Positions 44,844-54,459 of a stretch of DNA of 64,000 bases are shown here, in pieces. The notes below the pieces were generated by a model. It was not told the origin of the DNA, made no database searches, and saw only the letters and a list, made by a program, of their open reading frames with translations. The stretch is from Psychrobacter immobilis (lineage in GTDB: Bacteria; Pseudomonadota; Gammaproteobacteria; Pseudomonadales; Moraxellaceae), in the NCBI GenBank assembly GCA_904846145.1, contig CAJGZL010000001.1, forward strand, positions 2,790,001-2,854,000, in the 5' to 3' direction. Position numbers and translations under genes: made by a program. Each line of letters begins with the position of its first letter. The first letter of the stretch is position 1.

Positions 44844-45713
44844 TTACCTTTGTGCTGCGACACTCGCAAGTAAGGATTGTAACGCCTGACCTGGATGATC
44901 CGTTTTCATAAACTGCTCACCAATCAAAAAGTGCTGAAAGCCTTGATTTTTCATTAACGTTACATCACTAGCGTTATCGATACCGCTTTCAGTGACGATC
45001 AAGGGTATATCCGATGTTTTGTCTTTTAGACCTGTACTTAGTGCGTTTTTAAGTTTGATAGAGTGCTGCAAGTCAACCTCAAAAGTATTAAGATCTCGAT
45101 TGTTAATGCCATAAATATTGTGATGAGAGTAAGGCAAGCGTAGGGCGCGCTCAAGCTCATCAAAGGTATGAATCTCAATTAAAACATCCATACCCAGCTC
45201 GACACTTAGGGCATGCAGCTCATACACTTGCGCATCATCCAAGCAGGCCATAATCAATAAAACACAATCAGCACCGAGCAAATAGGACTGATAAATCTGA
45301 TAAGCATCAATCATAAAGTCTTTACGCAATACAGGTAGATTACAGTTATTACGCGCCTGTAATAGATAGCTATTATCACCTTGGAAGTAGTCTCGATCCG
45401 TCAAGACTGATAGACAGTTAGCGCCTGCTTGCTCATACTGCTGCGCAAATAAGGCAGGGTCAAAGTTATGATTGATAACACCTTTAGAAGGTGAGGCCTT
45501 TTTGATTTCAGCAATGACCCCTAGATTTGCTAAACGTAGGGCAGTGGCAAAGCCGCGACGCGCACGCTTATCAGCAGCCACTTGCGCTTTTAAATCGGAT
45601 AAAGATAATATAGCTTTTGCAGCAGCCACTTCTTCAATTTTGGTAGCGACTATACGTTGTAATACTGAGGGAATGGTAGAATTTGGATCGGTAGTATTGG
45701 TCATAACAGTCAT
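44844..45713 (-). CDS. trpC: Indole-3-glycerol-phosphate synthase
   Basis: Fourth step of tryptophan synthesis. 289 residues, monofunctional (no TrpF fusion). VIAEIKKASPSKGVI, LRKDFMIDAYQIYQS, IYGINNRDLNTFEV and VTESGID. Last gene of a trpG-trpD-trpC cluster read right to left; 56 bp after trpD. A second ATG three codons in is equally possible as start. Confidence 0.95.
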   Translation of the reverse strand: MTVMTNTTDPNSTIPSVLQRIVATKIEEVAAAKAILSLSDLKAQVAADKRARRGFATALRLANLGVIAEIKKASPSKGVINHNFDPALFAQQYEQAGANCLSVLTDRDYFQGDNSYLLQARNNCNLPVLRKDFMIDAYQIYQSYLLGADCVLLIMACLDDAQVYELHALSVELGMDVLIEIHTFDELERALRLPYSHHNIYGINNRDLNTFEVDLQHSIKLKNALSTGLKDKTSDIPLIVTESGIDNASDVTLMKNQGFQHFLIGEQFMKTDHPGQALQSLLASVAAQR

Positions 45714-45769
45714 CCTAAAAGCCTAATGGGTAAAACATAGCGACATAAATAGTAGTGATTCAACAGACT

Positions 45770-46903
45770 CTAAGCTTGTGCAGCTAAATGTTGAGTATGA
45801 GTCGCTAATGACTCAAGCTTTAAGAGAGCACTACCATTTTGAATAACGGCTTGAGCGCGACTTACGCCGTTGGCATAATTGCTGGCAAGTCCAGCCGTAT
45901 AGATAGCGGCACCTGCATTAAGCGCAATCATATCACGGGCTTTTAGCACTGATCGATCATGGGTCTCATCACCAGATAAAGCGGCACAAATTAGCTGTAA
46001 GCTTTGCTGTGGAGAGTCGACATCGAGGCCTATTAGGGTTTGTGACTCGATACCAGCATCTTCAGGGGTTAGCTCATAGACACTTATCTCACCGTCTTTT
46101 AATTCTGCGACGGTCGTCGAGGTTGCCAAGCTTATCTCATCCAAACCATCTTTTGATCCGACGACCATCACGTGACGCGCCCCTAGATTCTGCATAACTT
46201 TGGCGATAGGCTCACATAGCTGCGGGCTAAACACGCCTATCACTAAATTTGGCACGCCAGCAGGATTGGTTAATGGCCCCAGTACATTGAAGATGGTCCG
46301 CGCTTTTAGCTCACGACGCACAGGATTAGCATAGCGCATGGCGCTGTGGTGATTAGGCGCAAATAAGAATCCTATCCCTTGATTTTCGATACAATCAAGC
46401 GCTTGCTCAGGTGATAAAGCTAAGCTAATACCTGCTTGCTCTAGCAAATCTGAGCTGCCAGACTTAGTAGAGACGCCGCGATTGCCATGCTTAGCGACTT
46501 GTGCACCCGCCGCTGCTGCGACTAATGCTGAGGCAGTTGATACATTAAATAGATTAGCACCATCGCCGCCAGTACCAACGATATCGACTAGGTAATTGCC
46601 CTTTGGTGCTATATTGGCGGCCAAATCACGCATGGCACTGGCAGCGGCGGTGATCTCATCGATAGACTCGCCTTTCATACGTAAGCCTGTCAAAATCGCG
46701 CCCATCATCGCATTACTGCATTTGCCTTGCATAATAATCAGCATAACCTCACGCATCTCATCAAAGGTCAAATCGATCCTTTGTAAAATATGATCTAGCG
46801 CTACGGCTAATAGCTTATGAAGTTGTTCATCCGAGCGTTGGGCGATACTTTCTGGAGTAGCTTTAGCGTTTTTGCTAGCGCTTGAGAGGGCAGTAGTACT
46901 CAT
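45770..46903 (-). CDS. trpD: Anthranilate phosphoribosyltransferase
   Basis: Second step of tryptophan synthesis. 377 residues, with a slightly long N-terminus. GTGGDGANLFNVSTASA (PRPP site), KHGNRGVSTKSGSSDLLE and NVLGPLTNPA are all present. Located between trpC and trpG; a 16-bp tandem repeat lies in the 185-bp gap to trpG. Confidence 0.96.
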   Translation of the reverse strand: MSTTALSSASKNAKATPESIAQRSDEQLHKLLAVALDHILQRIDLTFDEMREVMLIIMQGKCSNAMMGAILTGLRMKGESIDEITAAASAMRDLAANIAPKGNYLVDIVGTGGDGANLFNVSTASALVAAAAGAQVAKHGNRGVSTKSGSSDLLEQAGISLALSPEQALDCIENQGIGFLFAPNHHSAMRYANPVRRELKARTIFNVLGPLTNPAGVPNLVIGVFSPQLCEPIAKVMQNLGARHVMVVGSKDGLDEISLATSTTVAELKDGEISVYELTPEDAGIESQTLIGLDVDSPQQSLQLICAALSGDETHDRSVLKARDMIALNAGAAIYTAGLASNYANGVSRAQAVIQNGSALLKLESLATHTQHLAAQA

Positions 46904-46937
46904 AGAGTCTCACTTATATTCTTATTTTAGTGGCTTG

Positions 46938-47017
46938 TTTTAGTGACATTGTATTTTAGTGACATTGTATCTTGGCAATATAGTATCTTGTTGAAGTAGT
47001 ATCTTGGCGACATTGTA
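46938..47017. repeat. 16-bp tandem repeat, five units, between trpD and trpG
   Basis: Units TTTTAGTGACATTGTA (46938-46953, 46954-46969, identical), TCTTGGCAATATAGTA (46970-46985), TCTTGTTGAAGTAGTA (46986-47001) and TCTTGGCGACATTGTA (47002-47017), followed by a partial copy. Non-coding, inside the trp transcript. Confidence 0.85.
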
Positions 47018-47088
47018 TTTTCGTAGGGCCTAATCTTACGGAGCATACCGCTGCTTAAGGTGGTATATAATTATTCAAAGGTAATAAA

Positions 47089-47712
47089 CTAGCCAACCTG
47101 CGGTAGCTCATCAGTACTCAAAACTGCTAAATGATGGGTTATCAAGAAGTTATTGAGCAGCTGATAGCCTGCTTCGCTTAAGATAGACTCAGGATGAAAT
47201 TGCACGCCTTCGATGGCAAAAGTTTTATGACGTACGCCCATAATCTCCTCGATACTACCATCCGCATTCTTAGTCCAAGCGGTCATCTCTAAGCAGTCAG
47301 GTAAGCTGGTTTTGTCCACAACTAAGGAGTGATAGCGAGTCACTTGTGAGGGATTAGGCAAGTCGGTAAATACCCCTTGTCCATTATGATAAACAGCGGA
47401 TAGGCGACCATGCATAACGGCACCTGCTTTAATAACTTGTCCGCCAAACGCTTGACCAATCGCTTGATGTCCTAAGCAGATACCCAAAATAGGTATGACC
47501 CCTTTAAAGACTTCAATGATTTCTAAAGAGATACCAGCGCGGTCTGGATCACAAGGGCCAGGACCGATGACAATAACATCAGGGGCGAGAGTTTTGATCT
47601 GCTCGATAGTGACCTGATCATTACGCCAAACCGTGATATCCTGCTGCAATTCACCAAAGTACTGGACAATATTATACGTAAAGCTATCGTAATTATCGAT
47701 CATCAAAATCAT
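47089..47712 (-). CDS. trpG: Anthranilate synthase component II (glutamine amidotransferase)
   Basis: Supplies ammonia to TrpE. 207 residues, class I amidotransferase: [31 protein letters not shown] (catalytic Cys), and GVQFHPESI (His/Glu). AGGAG nine bases before the ATG. It may also serve as PabA, as is common in this group. trpE is not adjacent. Confidence 0.95.
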   Translation of the reverse strand: MILMIDNYDSFTYNIVQYFGELQQDITVWRNDQVTIEQIKTLAPDVIVIGPGPCDPDRAGISLEIIEVFKGVIPILGICLGHQAIGQAFGGQVIKAGAVMHGRLSAVYHNGQGVFTDLPNPSQVTRYHSLVVDKTSLPDCLEMTAWTKNADGSIEEIMGVRHKTFAIEGVQFHPESILSEAGYQLLNNFLITHHLAVLSTDELPQVG

Positions 47713-48026
47713 TATGGGTAGCTCCTATTAATAGAACAGTCACTGCTTGATATATAATCAGCAAGTTAAGAGACAAATAGAGAGAAATGTATCTTTGCTA
47801 TCTTACCACTAATCTATCATCTAGCAAATGTACGGTATAAGCCATCTACTGCTAGATAATAGTTTTTTGAACGCCGTTTGAAACCATTAAGAGCGATGGT
47901 CTAAACTATAAGTATCTATTGAAGTAAGCAAAGCAAAGTTAACGACTACAATCATAACGCCAAACTGATTTTAAATTTTATTCATAGTGTATAGTAGTGC
48001 ACTATAATAACGCTGTTCTATAAGTA

Positions 48027-48045
48027 TTGCACTAAAGTAGTGCAA
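48027..48045. promoter_or_regulatory. Predicted NtrC-binding site upstream of glnA
   Basis: TTGCACTAAAGTAGTGCAA is a perfect dyad and matches the NtrC consensus (TGCAC-n-GTGCA half sites). A second, tighter palindrome TAGTGCACTA lies at 47995-48004. Both are 120-170 bp upstream of the sigma-54 promoter, the usual enhancer position. Confidence 0.7.
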
Positions 48046-48162
48046 TAAATCATGATATCATTATGCGCATTTTGGGGTTAAATCTAATATGATGATTAGT
48101 AATTGAGGGGTAGTATATATAACATATTGATACTAAATACAATTGTTCTGGAATTACTACAT

Positions 48163-48178
48163 TGGCATAAGGCTTGCA
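48163..48178 (+). promoter_or_regulatory. Predicted sigma-54 promoter of glnA
   Basis: TGGCAT (48163-48168), five bases, TTGCA (48174-48178): close to the -24/-12 consensus TGGCAC-N5-TTGCA, with the invariant GG and GC ten bases apart. Predicts a leader of about 245 nt for glnA. Confidence 0.75.
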
Positions 48179-48249
48179 CCTTTTATCATGTAGATTACTT
48201 AAATAAATGAGCGTTATAGAAACATGCGCTAGATAAATTTGTATAAAAT

Positions 48250-48291
48250 AGCTTAGCACTATAAGCTTAGCACTGTAAGCTTAGAAGCTAT
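48250..48291. repeat. 14-bp tandem repeat in the glnA leader
   Basis: AGCTTAGCACTATA (48250-48263), AGCTTAGCACTGTA (48264-48277), AGCTTAGAAGCTAT (48278-48291). Confidence 0.75.
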
Positions 48292-48436
48292 GATGACGGA
48301 TACATTATTGTCTTGCTCGTTAAGTATTATTAACAGTAATCAGCGTACTATTTATGTATTTAGACCATTACGTGTTTAGCGTCAAAACTAGCTTTATCTC
48401 ATACTAATCAAAGGCTAATCATAAGGAAGACTATTT

Positions 48437-49846
48437 ATGTCGAACAAACTTTTAGATCTTATCGAATCAACCAATGCCAAATGGGTCGATTTTCGTTTTA
48501 CTGATACTCGCGGTAAAGAGCAGCACATGAGCTTTCCGGCATCTACTATTGATGAAGAATCAATGGAAGATGGCAAAATGTTTGACGGTTCCTCTATCGC
48601 TGGCTGGAAGGGTATTGAAGCCTCTGATATGATCTTGCGCCCTGACCCTGAGTCTGCGTTTGTTGACCCGTTCTTCGATGCGGTCACTATCGTTGTCACT
48701 TGTGACATCATTGAGCCATCAACCCTACAAGGTTATGATCGTGACCCACGTTCTATCGCCCGCCGCGCTGAAGAGTATTTAAAGTCAACAGGCATTGGTG
48801 ATACTGCCTACTTCGGTCCTGAGCCTGAGTTTTTCATCTTCGATGAAGTAAAATGGTCGGTTGAGATGTCAGGGGTTAGCCATGAGATCATCGCAGAAGA
48901 AGCGGCATGGTCAACCAATAAAAATTACGAGTGGGGCAATATGGGTCATCGTCCGCGCGTCAAAGGCGGTTATGTTCCTGTACCACCAATCGACAGCTCA
49001 CACGATATGCGCGCGGTTATGTGTGAGCGTATTGAGGATATTATCGGTGAAGGCTGTGTTGAAGTCCATCATCATGAAGTTGCGCCTTGTCAGGCAGAGA
49101 TTGGTGTTGCTTTTAACACGCTGGTCAAAAAAGCCGATGAAGTACAACAATTAAAGTATGTCGTTCACAATGTTGCGCATCAGTTTGGCAAAACGGCGAC
49201 CTTTATGCCCAAGCCTATCGTTGGTGATAACGGCTCAGGCATGCATGTGCATATGTCAATCTCAAAAGATGGCGTCAATACTTTTGCGGGTGATGAGTAT
49301 GCGGGTCTATCAGAATCAGCCCTTTACTTTATCGGTGGTATTATCAAGCATGCCCGCGCCTTGAATGCGATTACCAATCCATCGACTAACAGCTATAAGC
49401 GCCTTGTACCGCATTACGAAGCACCTATCAAGCTTGCTTATTCGGCGTCTAACCGCTCAGCTTCTATCCGTATTCCACACGTCAGTAGCCCAAAAGCGGT
49501 ACGTGTCGAAGCGCGTTTCCCAGATCCTGCGGCGAATCCTTATTTGACCTTTGCAGCCCTATTAATGGCAGGTCTTGACGGTATTCAGAATAAAATCCAT
49601 CCAGGTGAAGCGGCTGATAAAAACCTATATGACTTACCACCAGAGGAAGAAGCACAGATTCCAACGGTTGCTGAGAGCTTAGAAGTCGCGCTACAAGCTT
49701 TACGTGATGATCATGAGTTCTTACTCAAAGGTGATGTGTTTACCAAAGACTCTATAGAAGCCTTTATCGCGCTTAAGGAAGAAGAAGTACAACGCGTTAA
49801 CGTTACTGTCCATCCAGTAGAGTTTGATCTGTACTATAGCTGCTAA
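48437..49846 (+). CDS. glnA: Glutamine synthetase, type I
   Basis: ATP-dependent assimilation of ammonia into glutamine. 469 residues, GS-I-beta. [27 protein letters not shown] (metal/glutamate site), [12 protein letters not shown] and the adenylylation site NLYDLPPE with Tyr398 equivalent to E. coli Tyr397. AAGGA nine bases before the ATG. Control by NtrC/sigma-54 is indicated by the upstream sites; glnL/glnG are not adjacent. Confidence 0.98.
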   Translation: MSNKLLDLIESTNAKWVDFRFTDTRGKEQHMSFPASTIDEESMEDGKMFDGSSIAGWKGIEASDMILRPDPESAFVDPFFDAVTIVVTCDIIEPSTLQGYDRDPRSIARRAEEYLKSTGIGDTAYFGPEPEFFIFDEVKWSVEMSGVSHEIIAEEAAWSTNKNYEWGNMGHRPRVKGGYVPVPPIDSSHDMRAVMCERIEDIIGEGCVEVHHHEVAPCQAEIGVAFNTLVKKADEVQQLKYVVHNVAHQFGKTATFMPKPIVGDNGSGMHVHMSISKDGVNTFAGDEYAGLSESALYFIGGIIKHARALNAITNPSTNSYKRLVPHYEAPIKLAYSASNRSASIRIPHVSSPKAVRVEARFPDPAANPYLTFAALLMAGLDGIQNKIHPGEAADKNLYDLPPEEEAQIPTVAESLEVALQALRDDHEFLLKGDVFTKDSIEAFIALKEEEVQRVNVTVHPVEFDLYYSC

Positions 49847-49871
49847 TTAGCTTTTAAAAATTCAGAATAAG

Positions 49872-49907
49872 AAAAACCAGCTGAGAATATCTTAGCTGGT
49901 TTTTTTG
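49872..49907 (+). terminator. Terminator of glnA
   Basis: ACCAGCTGAG / CTTAGCTGGT stem with one mismatch, followed by T7. Confidence 0.85.
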
Positions 49908-50023
49908 TGGTTGTAGGTAGATAAGTAACTATAGCTTTTTTAAGCTATAGTTAGATCGTTGTTCTAATTAAAAGTTAAGTCGCGCTTGGATCTAAAAATA
50001 TATCAAGCTATGTGGGTCAAAAA

Positions 50024-50278
50024 ATGGAAACCCTTAGAATCATAATATTGATCACTGGCAGTCTTGCCATAATTTTTGGCTACCTGCGCTTTATTACAGA
50101 TGATAAAGGCAATGTTGATTTAAATAATTATCGATTTACAGGAGGACTGGGCGAGGTTATTTTTGGTTTGCTTGATGGGACAAGAGATGTATTTTCACAT
50201 CGCTTAACGGCAAATGCTATTTCAGCTGTTGTCTTATATTTTGGTGTTTTATTATTCTATATAGGTTTTAGAATGTAA
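50024..50278 (+). CDS. Small two-span membrane protein, unknown
   Basis: About 84 residues (88 if the GTG at 50012 is used). Hydrophobic helices at the N-terminus (IIILITGSLAIIFGYL) and C-terminus (ISAVVLYFGVLLFYIGF) flank a ~35-residue hydrophilic loop containing DDKGNVDLNNY and GLLDGTRD. The ribosome-binding site is weak for either start. No family recognised. Hairpin topology with both ends on the same side is expected. Confidence 0.65.
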   Translation: METLRIIILITGSLAIIFGYLRFITDDKGNVDLNNYRFTGGLGEVIFGLLDGTRDVFSHRLTANAISAVVLYFGVLLFYIGFRM

Positions 50279-50428
50279 ATAAACAATTTTAACAGCTTTA
50301 ATAGACACTATTATGTCAAATTAGACTCAAGCAGCAGTCCATTTGCGTAGTCACTACTGCTTTTACAGTAAAAGTATCGCATAATAGGTAAATATAAATT
50401 ATCAGAATAAATACTAAATGGGCTGATT

Positions 50429-51217
50429 ATGACTGTATTATCTAAAGTAAACCTATCAGTAAACGATCAAATCACAAAGGTAATAACAGCTCTAATAATC
50501 AGTACTGCTAGTCTTTATGCTTCTACACTTAATGCGGCGCCTATTTACAAAGTTGTCGATAGTCAAACGGGGCAGATCACTTTTACTGACAACCCACAAA
50601 GCTACGATCAGCAAGAAAATAAGCAAGTCAGTCAAACTGGAATTACTACGGGTAACAATAGCAATAGTCCAAATGTTAGCTCTGCTAACCGCACTAATCA
50701 AACTATCACCAGCCAAATGAGTAGCAGCCAAAATAACAACGCTAGCTCTACGCTCAGTGCTCAGTCTGTTACTGATTTACCTGAGATGACTTCTCAAGCA
50801 AGAGTAGTAAATTATCAGATGACAATGCTTGAGCCAAGCGCGGAGCGTGCTTATCGTCGTCCCGCACAAAGTATCGCAGTGCAACTGCAAATGAATCCTG
50901 CACTGCAAGCAGGCGACACTGTCACGATTTATCTTGACGATACTGTTGTAGCGCAAGGGCTCAGCGCATCAATAGCAACTGTTGATATCTTGCCGGGCGA
51001 GCATAATATTCGAGCAGTGGTCATGAATAAAAAAGGTCAGGTGGTACAACAAGTCTCGCGTAAGGTATATGTGATTCAAAACACTGTCAGATTGCAACAA
51101 AATAAAAAAATAGCCGAGCAACTACTGGCTTATGAGCGTTTATCTTGGACACAAAAAATGTTACTTAAGCTACGTAGGGATAAAGGTACTAATGTTCAAT
51201 TTTTGAATACGCCATAA
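50429..51217 (+). CDS. DUF4124-domain periplasmic protein
   Basis: 262 residues. Signal peptide ending around LNAAP, followed directly by a DUF4124 segment (IYKVVDSQTGQITFTDNP), a Ser/Asn/Gln-rich linker (about 65-125), and a C-terminal beta-rich domain (PAQSIAVQLQMNP, TVTIYLDDTVVAQG, ILPGEHNIRAVVMNKKG) resembling a small Ig-like fold. The family is envelope-associated with no firm biochemical role. Often near glnA in related organisms (my recollection, not shown here). Confidence 0.8.
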   Translation: MTVLSKVNLSVNDQITKVITALIISTASLYASTLNAAPIYKVVDSQTGQITFTDNPQSYDQQENKQVSQTGITTGNNSNSPNVSSANRTNQTITSQMSSSQNNNASSTLSAQSVTDLPEMTSQARVVNYQMTMLEPSAERAYRRPAQSIAVQLQMNPALQAGDTVTIYLDDTVVAQGLSASIATVDILPGEHNIRAVVMNKKGQVVQQVSRKVYVIQNTVRLQQNKKIAEQLLAYERLSWTQKMLLKLRRDKGTNVQFLNTP

Positions 51218-51287
51218 GTCAATACAACGATGACCCTCGAAATACCTGCTATAAAATGATGTTTGATACATAGCATTTGAATCTATT

Positions 51288-51325
51288 AAAAAAGGCAATC
51301 ACTAGAGTTAGCGATTGCCTTTTTG
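51288..51325. terminator. Bidirectional terminator between the DUF4124 and SIMPL genes
   Basis: GGCAATC / GATTGCC stem extended by CTA/TAG around one mismatch, with A6 left and T5 right; lies between convergent genes. Confidence 0.88.
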
Positions 51326-51365
51326 TTATCACTTAATAAATACGGTTTACAAAATTTATCCTAAC

Positions 51366-52097
51366 TTATTTAGTCAGCTCAATGGTGCCATTAGCCGTGA
51401 CAGAAATCGTACTATTACCTGACTCAAAGTTTTGACTGGGTACTGAAGCATCCGCTGAGGTGGCTCGCATCTCCATAGCGCTATACATAGGACGTGGGTA
51501 GTTATTACCTGTATTGAGATTGACGGTCACTACTCGATAGCCACGTGCATCCCAAGCACGAGTTAAGTTTTTGGCTTGTTGTTGAAAAGCGCGCGAGGCA
51601 TCAGTCATTAGCTTTTGCTCAAGGGCGTCCTTTTTAACCTCAGATACTCCAAAGTTTAGATTATTCATGACTAATGTTTCTTGCAAGTCTGCTATGAGCT
51701 GGCTGGTTGCCACAAAGTCTGTGCTCTTAAGATCGATATTAGCTTGCCCAGTCCAGCCGATGATTTTGTCGTTTTTATCATAACGCGGATAGGTGTTTTG
51801 CTGACCTGTACTGATGGTGACTGTAGGGTAGCGCTTAGCAATAGCTAAAGCTCTATTGATTGAAGTCGTCAGAGTCGTCGCTAAGGTTTTTGCATCGTTA
51901 GCTTGCGCCTTTTTATAGAGACTGGCTCTTACTTCATCATTGGCAATCTCTTCTTTCACTTCTGTCTGAAAGCTAAGCTGATCGTAACCTGTCGGCTCGG
52001 CGTGAGCGCTACTCATAAGGGCTGTCAATAATAACGCTGTGCTTGAGGCGATAGCTGTTTTCTTTAACCATTTATTATCTAAAATAGTATTTTTCAT
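51366..52097 (-). CDS. SIMPL-domain (DUF541) periplasmic protein
   Basis: About 243 residues from ATG 52097 (GGAA upstream; the TTG at 52109 is rejected). Signal peptide ending SSAHA, then a SIMPL domain: YDQLSFQTEVKEEIANDE, TLTTSINRALAIAKRYP, WTGQANIDLKSTDF, and the C-terminal SVTANGTIELTK. DUF541 proteins (e.g. BP26) can form outer-membrane-associated rings; function here unknown. Confidence 0.88.
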   Translation of the reverse strand: MKNTILDNKWLKKTAIASSTALLLTALMSSAHAEPTGYDQLSFQTEVKEEIANDEVRASLYKKAQANDAKTLATTLTTSINRALAIAKRYPTVTISTGQQNTYPRYDKNDKIIGWTGQANIDLKSTDFVATSQLIADLQETLVMNNLNFGVSEVKKDALEQKLMTDASRAFQQQAKNLTRAWDARGYRVVTVNLNTGNNYPRPMYSAMEMRATSADASVPSQNFESGNSTISVTANGTIELTK

Positions 52098-52357
52098 AAT
52101 TATTTCCAAAATAGTGAAATGCTCCAGAATAGTAAGGAGCGAGCATGGTAGAGTATCAAGGTATGTTTAGATTAAGTTTAACTGTTTTATAGACGAGTTA
52201 TTACAAACGCGTTCTAGCTAAAATAACAGGTCTAACTACAGATGCTATAAGGGTTTTGTTATTTATCTTACCGTTCTATAACCGGTAACTTCTGTGTGTC
52301 ATTACAACTTATAAATAAGCCATATTCTAAAAGTTATCCTCTATCTAAACACAGGGG

Positions 52358-52385
52358 TTGTAAAATTAAAAAAAGTGGGTATAAT
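52358..52385 (+). promoter_or_regulatory. Promoter of the 4.5S RNA gene
   Basis: TTGTAA (52358-52363), 16-bp spacer, TATAAT (52380-52385), placing the transcript start near 52392. Confidence 0.75.
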
Positions 52386-52394
52386 TTGCAACTG

Positions 52395-52502
<108 letters not shown>

Positions 52503-52693
52503 TTTTTTTTGCCTGCTGTTTATTGAAAGCTAATAGTTATTTAAGTACGTACATATTCTTGTGATATATCGAATCCTTATTATTATTAATAAAGGATTTT
52601 TTTTGCCTAAAATTCAGCTAGAGAGTCTAGAAAAGCCGTGGTTATAGGTTAAGATGGTTAATACAAAACACTAATAATTCGACTGCTTGAAAA

Positions 52694-52738
52694 AGTAACT
52701 ATTGAGACAGTAACCATTGAGAAAGTAACTATGAATGA
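52694..52738. repeat. 15-bp tandem repeat immediately before an ORF
   Basis: AGTAACTATTGAGAC (52694-52708), AGTAACCATTGAGAA (52709-52723), AGTAACTATGAATGA (52724-52738). The repeat ends at the base before the TTG start of the next gene and probably displaced its normal ribosome-binding site. Confidence 0.75.
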
Positions 52739-53470
52739 TTGACTTATTTAACCGTTAATATTAATAATAATTTTGATAGCAGCGCTGACTCACTAATAGC
52801 TCATTCACCGTCAATTTATTCATCAGAAGTACCTTCAAACCCTCAGCAAGCAACGATTTTATCATTATGGCAAGCATTGCATTTGCAGCAGTTATTACCC
52901 GTCTTACAACAAGTGTTAGGCGTGGACACAAAAACGGCCTCTTATCAGCAAGTGCTACAGGCATGCATTGAGAGTATTACGGTACAATTAGACCCATCAG
53001 GGCAACTATTTCAAAGTCTTAATGCTGCCCAGCAGATGATGCTTATTATATTGGCTTATCGTTTATCGACCCCATTTGATCCGCAAGCATTAAAAAATAA
53101 AGGCTATGTTTTAGACTTAAGACGTTATGCGCGCTTGATAAGTATAGATCTAGCAGCGATCAGCGATACTGATTTACAATGGTTATTATTGACAGCAAAG
53201 CGTTTAAATAGTACTCAGTTATTAGTCATTATCAACACCTCTCCAGTAGCGCATAGCACTTATGATAAGCAAGATGATAGCCGACTAAAATTGGAAAAAA
53301 TGGCTTATAATAACCATACCTATAGCGCGTACAAGCATAACGATTATCGACTGTGGCTAAGCACCTTGCATACGGCTATGTTACACGATACGATAGTCTC
53401 GCAAGATGAATACGACTGTTTGACAGTGTTAGCTGAGCGCTGGATTGGCGTACGGCAGTTGGTTGATTGA
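52739..53470 (+). CDS. Hypothetical protein upstream of the HolD-like gene
   Basis: 243 residues from TTG, which is the first possible start after an in-frame TGA at 52736. No Shine-Dalgarno sequence at the right distance. Predicted mostly helical, leucine- and glutamine-rich (LWQALHLQQLLPVLQQVLG), with a short hydrophobic stretch but no signal peptide. No family recognised. 71 bp ahead of the HolD-like gene on the same strand, so possibly co-transcribed. Confidence 0.65.
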   Translation: MTYLTVNINNNFDSSADSLIAHSPSIYSSEVPSNPQQATILSLWQALHLQQLLPVLQQVLGVDTKTASYQQVLQACIESITVQLDPSGQLFQSLNAAQQMMLIILAYRLSTPFDPQALKNKGYVLDLRRYARLISIDLAAISDTDLQWLLLTAKRLNSTQLLVIINTSPVAHSTYDKQDDSRLKLEKMAYNNHTYSAYKHNDYRLWLSTLHTAMLHDTIVSQDEYDCLTVLAERWIGVRQLVD

Positions 53471-53541
53471 GCCTTTATTGATTATTAAAGCCCGCATTTA
53501 TATTACCCTTTTGTCAGAATAATTAGGATAAGCCCCTTTTC

Positions 53542-54354
53542 ATGAGTAATACCCAAAATAATACCGAATTACAACAACGCCATTTGCAGCAGCAAGTACA
53601 GCAGCGGCAGATTTTGGCGATGATGGGTATTGGGCAGTGGATACAGCCGAGCGCCGCGACTCTAAATATAGCGGATGTTGCTCATTCGACTGAAACAGCT
53701 CATATCGATCAACCCTCTGTTGATAACCCTGTTAGTCAGTCAATGAGCAAGCAAGATGCTGTAAGTTCAGATGCGGTAAATTTGACAGCATCGCCCTTAG
53801 TCGCAGCAGATAGCGAATGGGCAAATAATGTAGATACTGTAACGCATGATTCTGACGCTGTTGCTGCCAGAGCAAGACAAGACATGCCGACAGTGGCAGA
53901 TGTTGTTGCGCCCTTGGTTGAGCAAACGACTGCGCCTACTAACCTTGACGCCTTTGATAACGCTAATGTTGATGTTGATAATGCCACTTTAGACCAAGTA
54001 GCAGCTTTTGACTTGCAGGGCGGGCGCTATAATAATTGGGTGCTTATCGTTGATATCCAAGCGCTTAACAGTGATAGCCAAAAGCTGTGGCAAAATATTA
54101 CTCAAGCTTTATCGTTAGAGTGTGACACGATCTCTTTTCCTATTTGCGCGGGCATGGACACAGCTGAGCTTGCCAATGCTAGCCTTGCAGGTTACCTGTT
54201 CAAAATAGGGCGCAGTGAGGAGAGTCAAGTTGCTGCTTTAACTGAGCTGCCTGCTGGTTTGACCCATCCTAATTTGGTCAGCGTCGTGACCTTGGATGCT
54301 ATGCTTGCAGATAGCACGCTTAAGCGTCAGCTGTGGGAGCAAATTTCTCAGTAA
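53542..54354 (+). CDS. HolD-like (DNA polymerase III psi subunit) protein with long insertion
   Basis: 270 residues. The N-terminal QRQILAMMGIGQWIQPS resembles the E. coli psi peptide LQQLGITQWSLRRP, and the C-terminal LADSTLKRQLWEQI resembles its C-terminal ANPTARAALWQQI. The core NWVLIVDIQAL could be the central strand. Between them lie about 120 acidic, Ala/Asp/Val-rich, probably disordered residues. Psi joins chi to the clamp loader tau/gamma. Assignment is from short similarity only; E. coli psi is half as long (137). Confidence 0.55.
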   Translation: MSNTQNNTELQQRHLQQQVQQRQILAMMGIGQWIQPSAATLNIADVAHSTETAHIDQPSVDNPVSQSMSKQDAVSSDAVNLTASPLVAADSEWANNVDTVTHDSDAVAARARQDMPTVADVVAPLVEQTTAPTNLDAFDNANVDVDNATLDQVAAFDLQGGRYNNWVLIVDIQALNSDSQKLWQNITQALSLECDTISFPICAGMDTAELANASLAGYLFKIGRSEESQVAALTELPAGLTHPNLVSVVTLDAMLADSTLKRQLWEQISQ

Positions 54355-54459
54355 AATAAATAAGTTTATCACTGCACACCGATACCAAACGCACCTTATA
54401 ATTAAAACTGTTCGACTCTTTTTCTTTTATCTAACTCAAACCTATTTAGGACGATAATT

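Larger units (their letters stand above)
47713..48436. other. Long trpG-glnA divergent control region
   Basis: 724 bp without a supported ORF. It contains NtrC-type palindromes near 47995 and at 48027-48045, a sigma-54 promoter at 48163-48178, and a 14-bp tandem repeat (48250-48291) in the glnA leader. The trpG promoter must be at the left end; no trp attenuator is evident. Confidence 0.6.

Noticed and set aside
47713..47990. trp leader peptide and attenuator before trpG
   Set aside because: No short ORF with adjacent Trp codons and no terminator/antiterminator pair.
48050..48259. Minus-strand 69-codon ORF in the glnA leader
   Set aside because: It overlaps the sigma-54 promoter, has no ribosome-binding site and low-complexity composition; it is best explained as chance.
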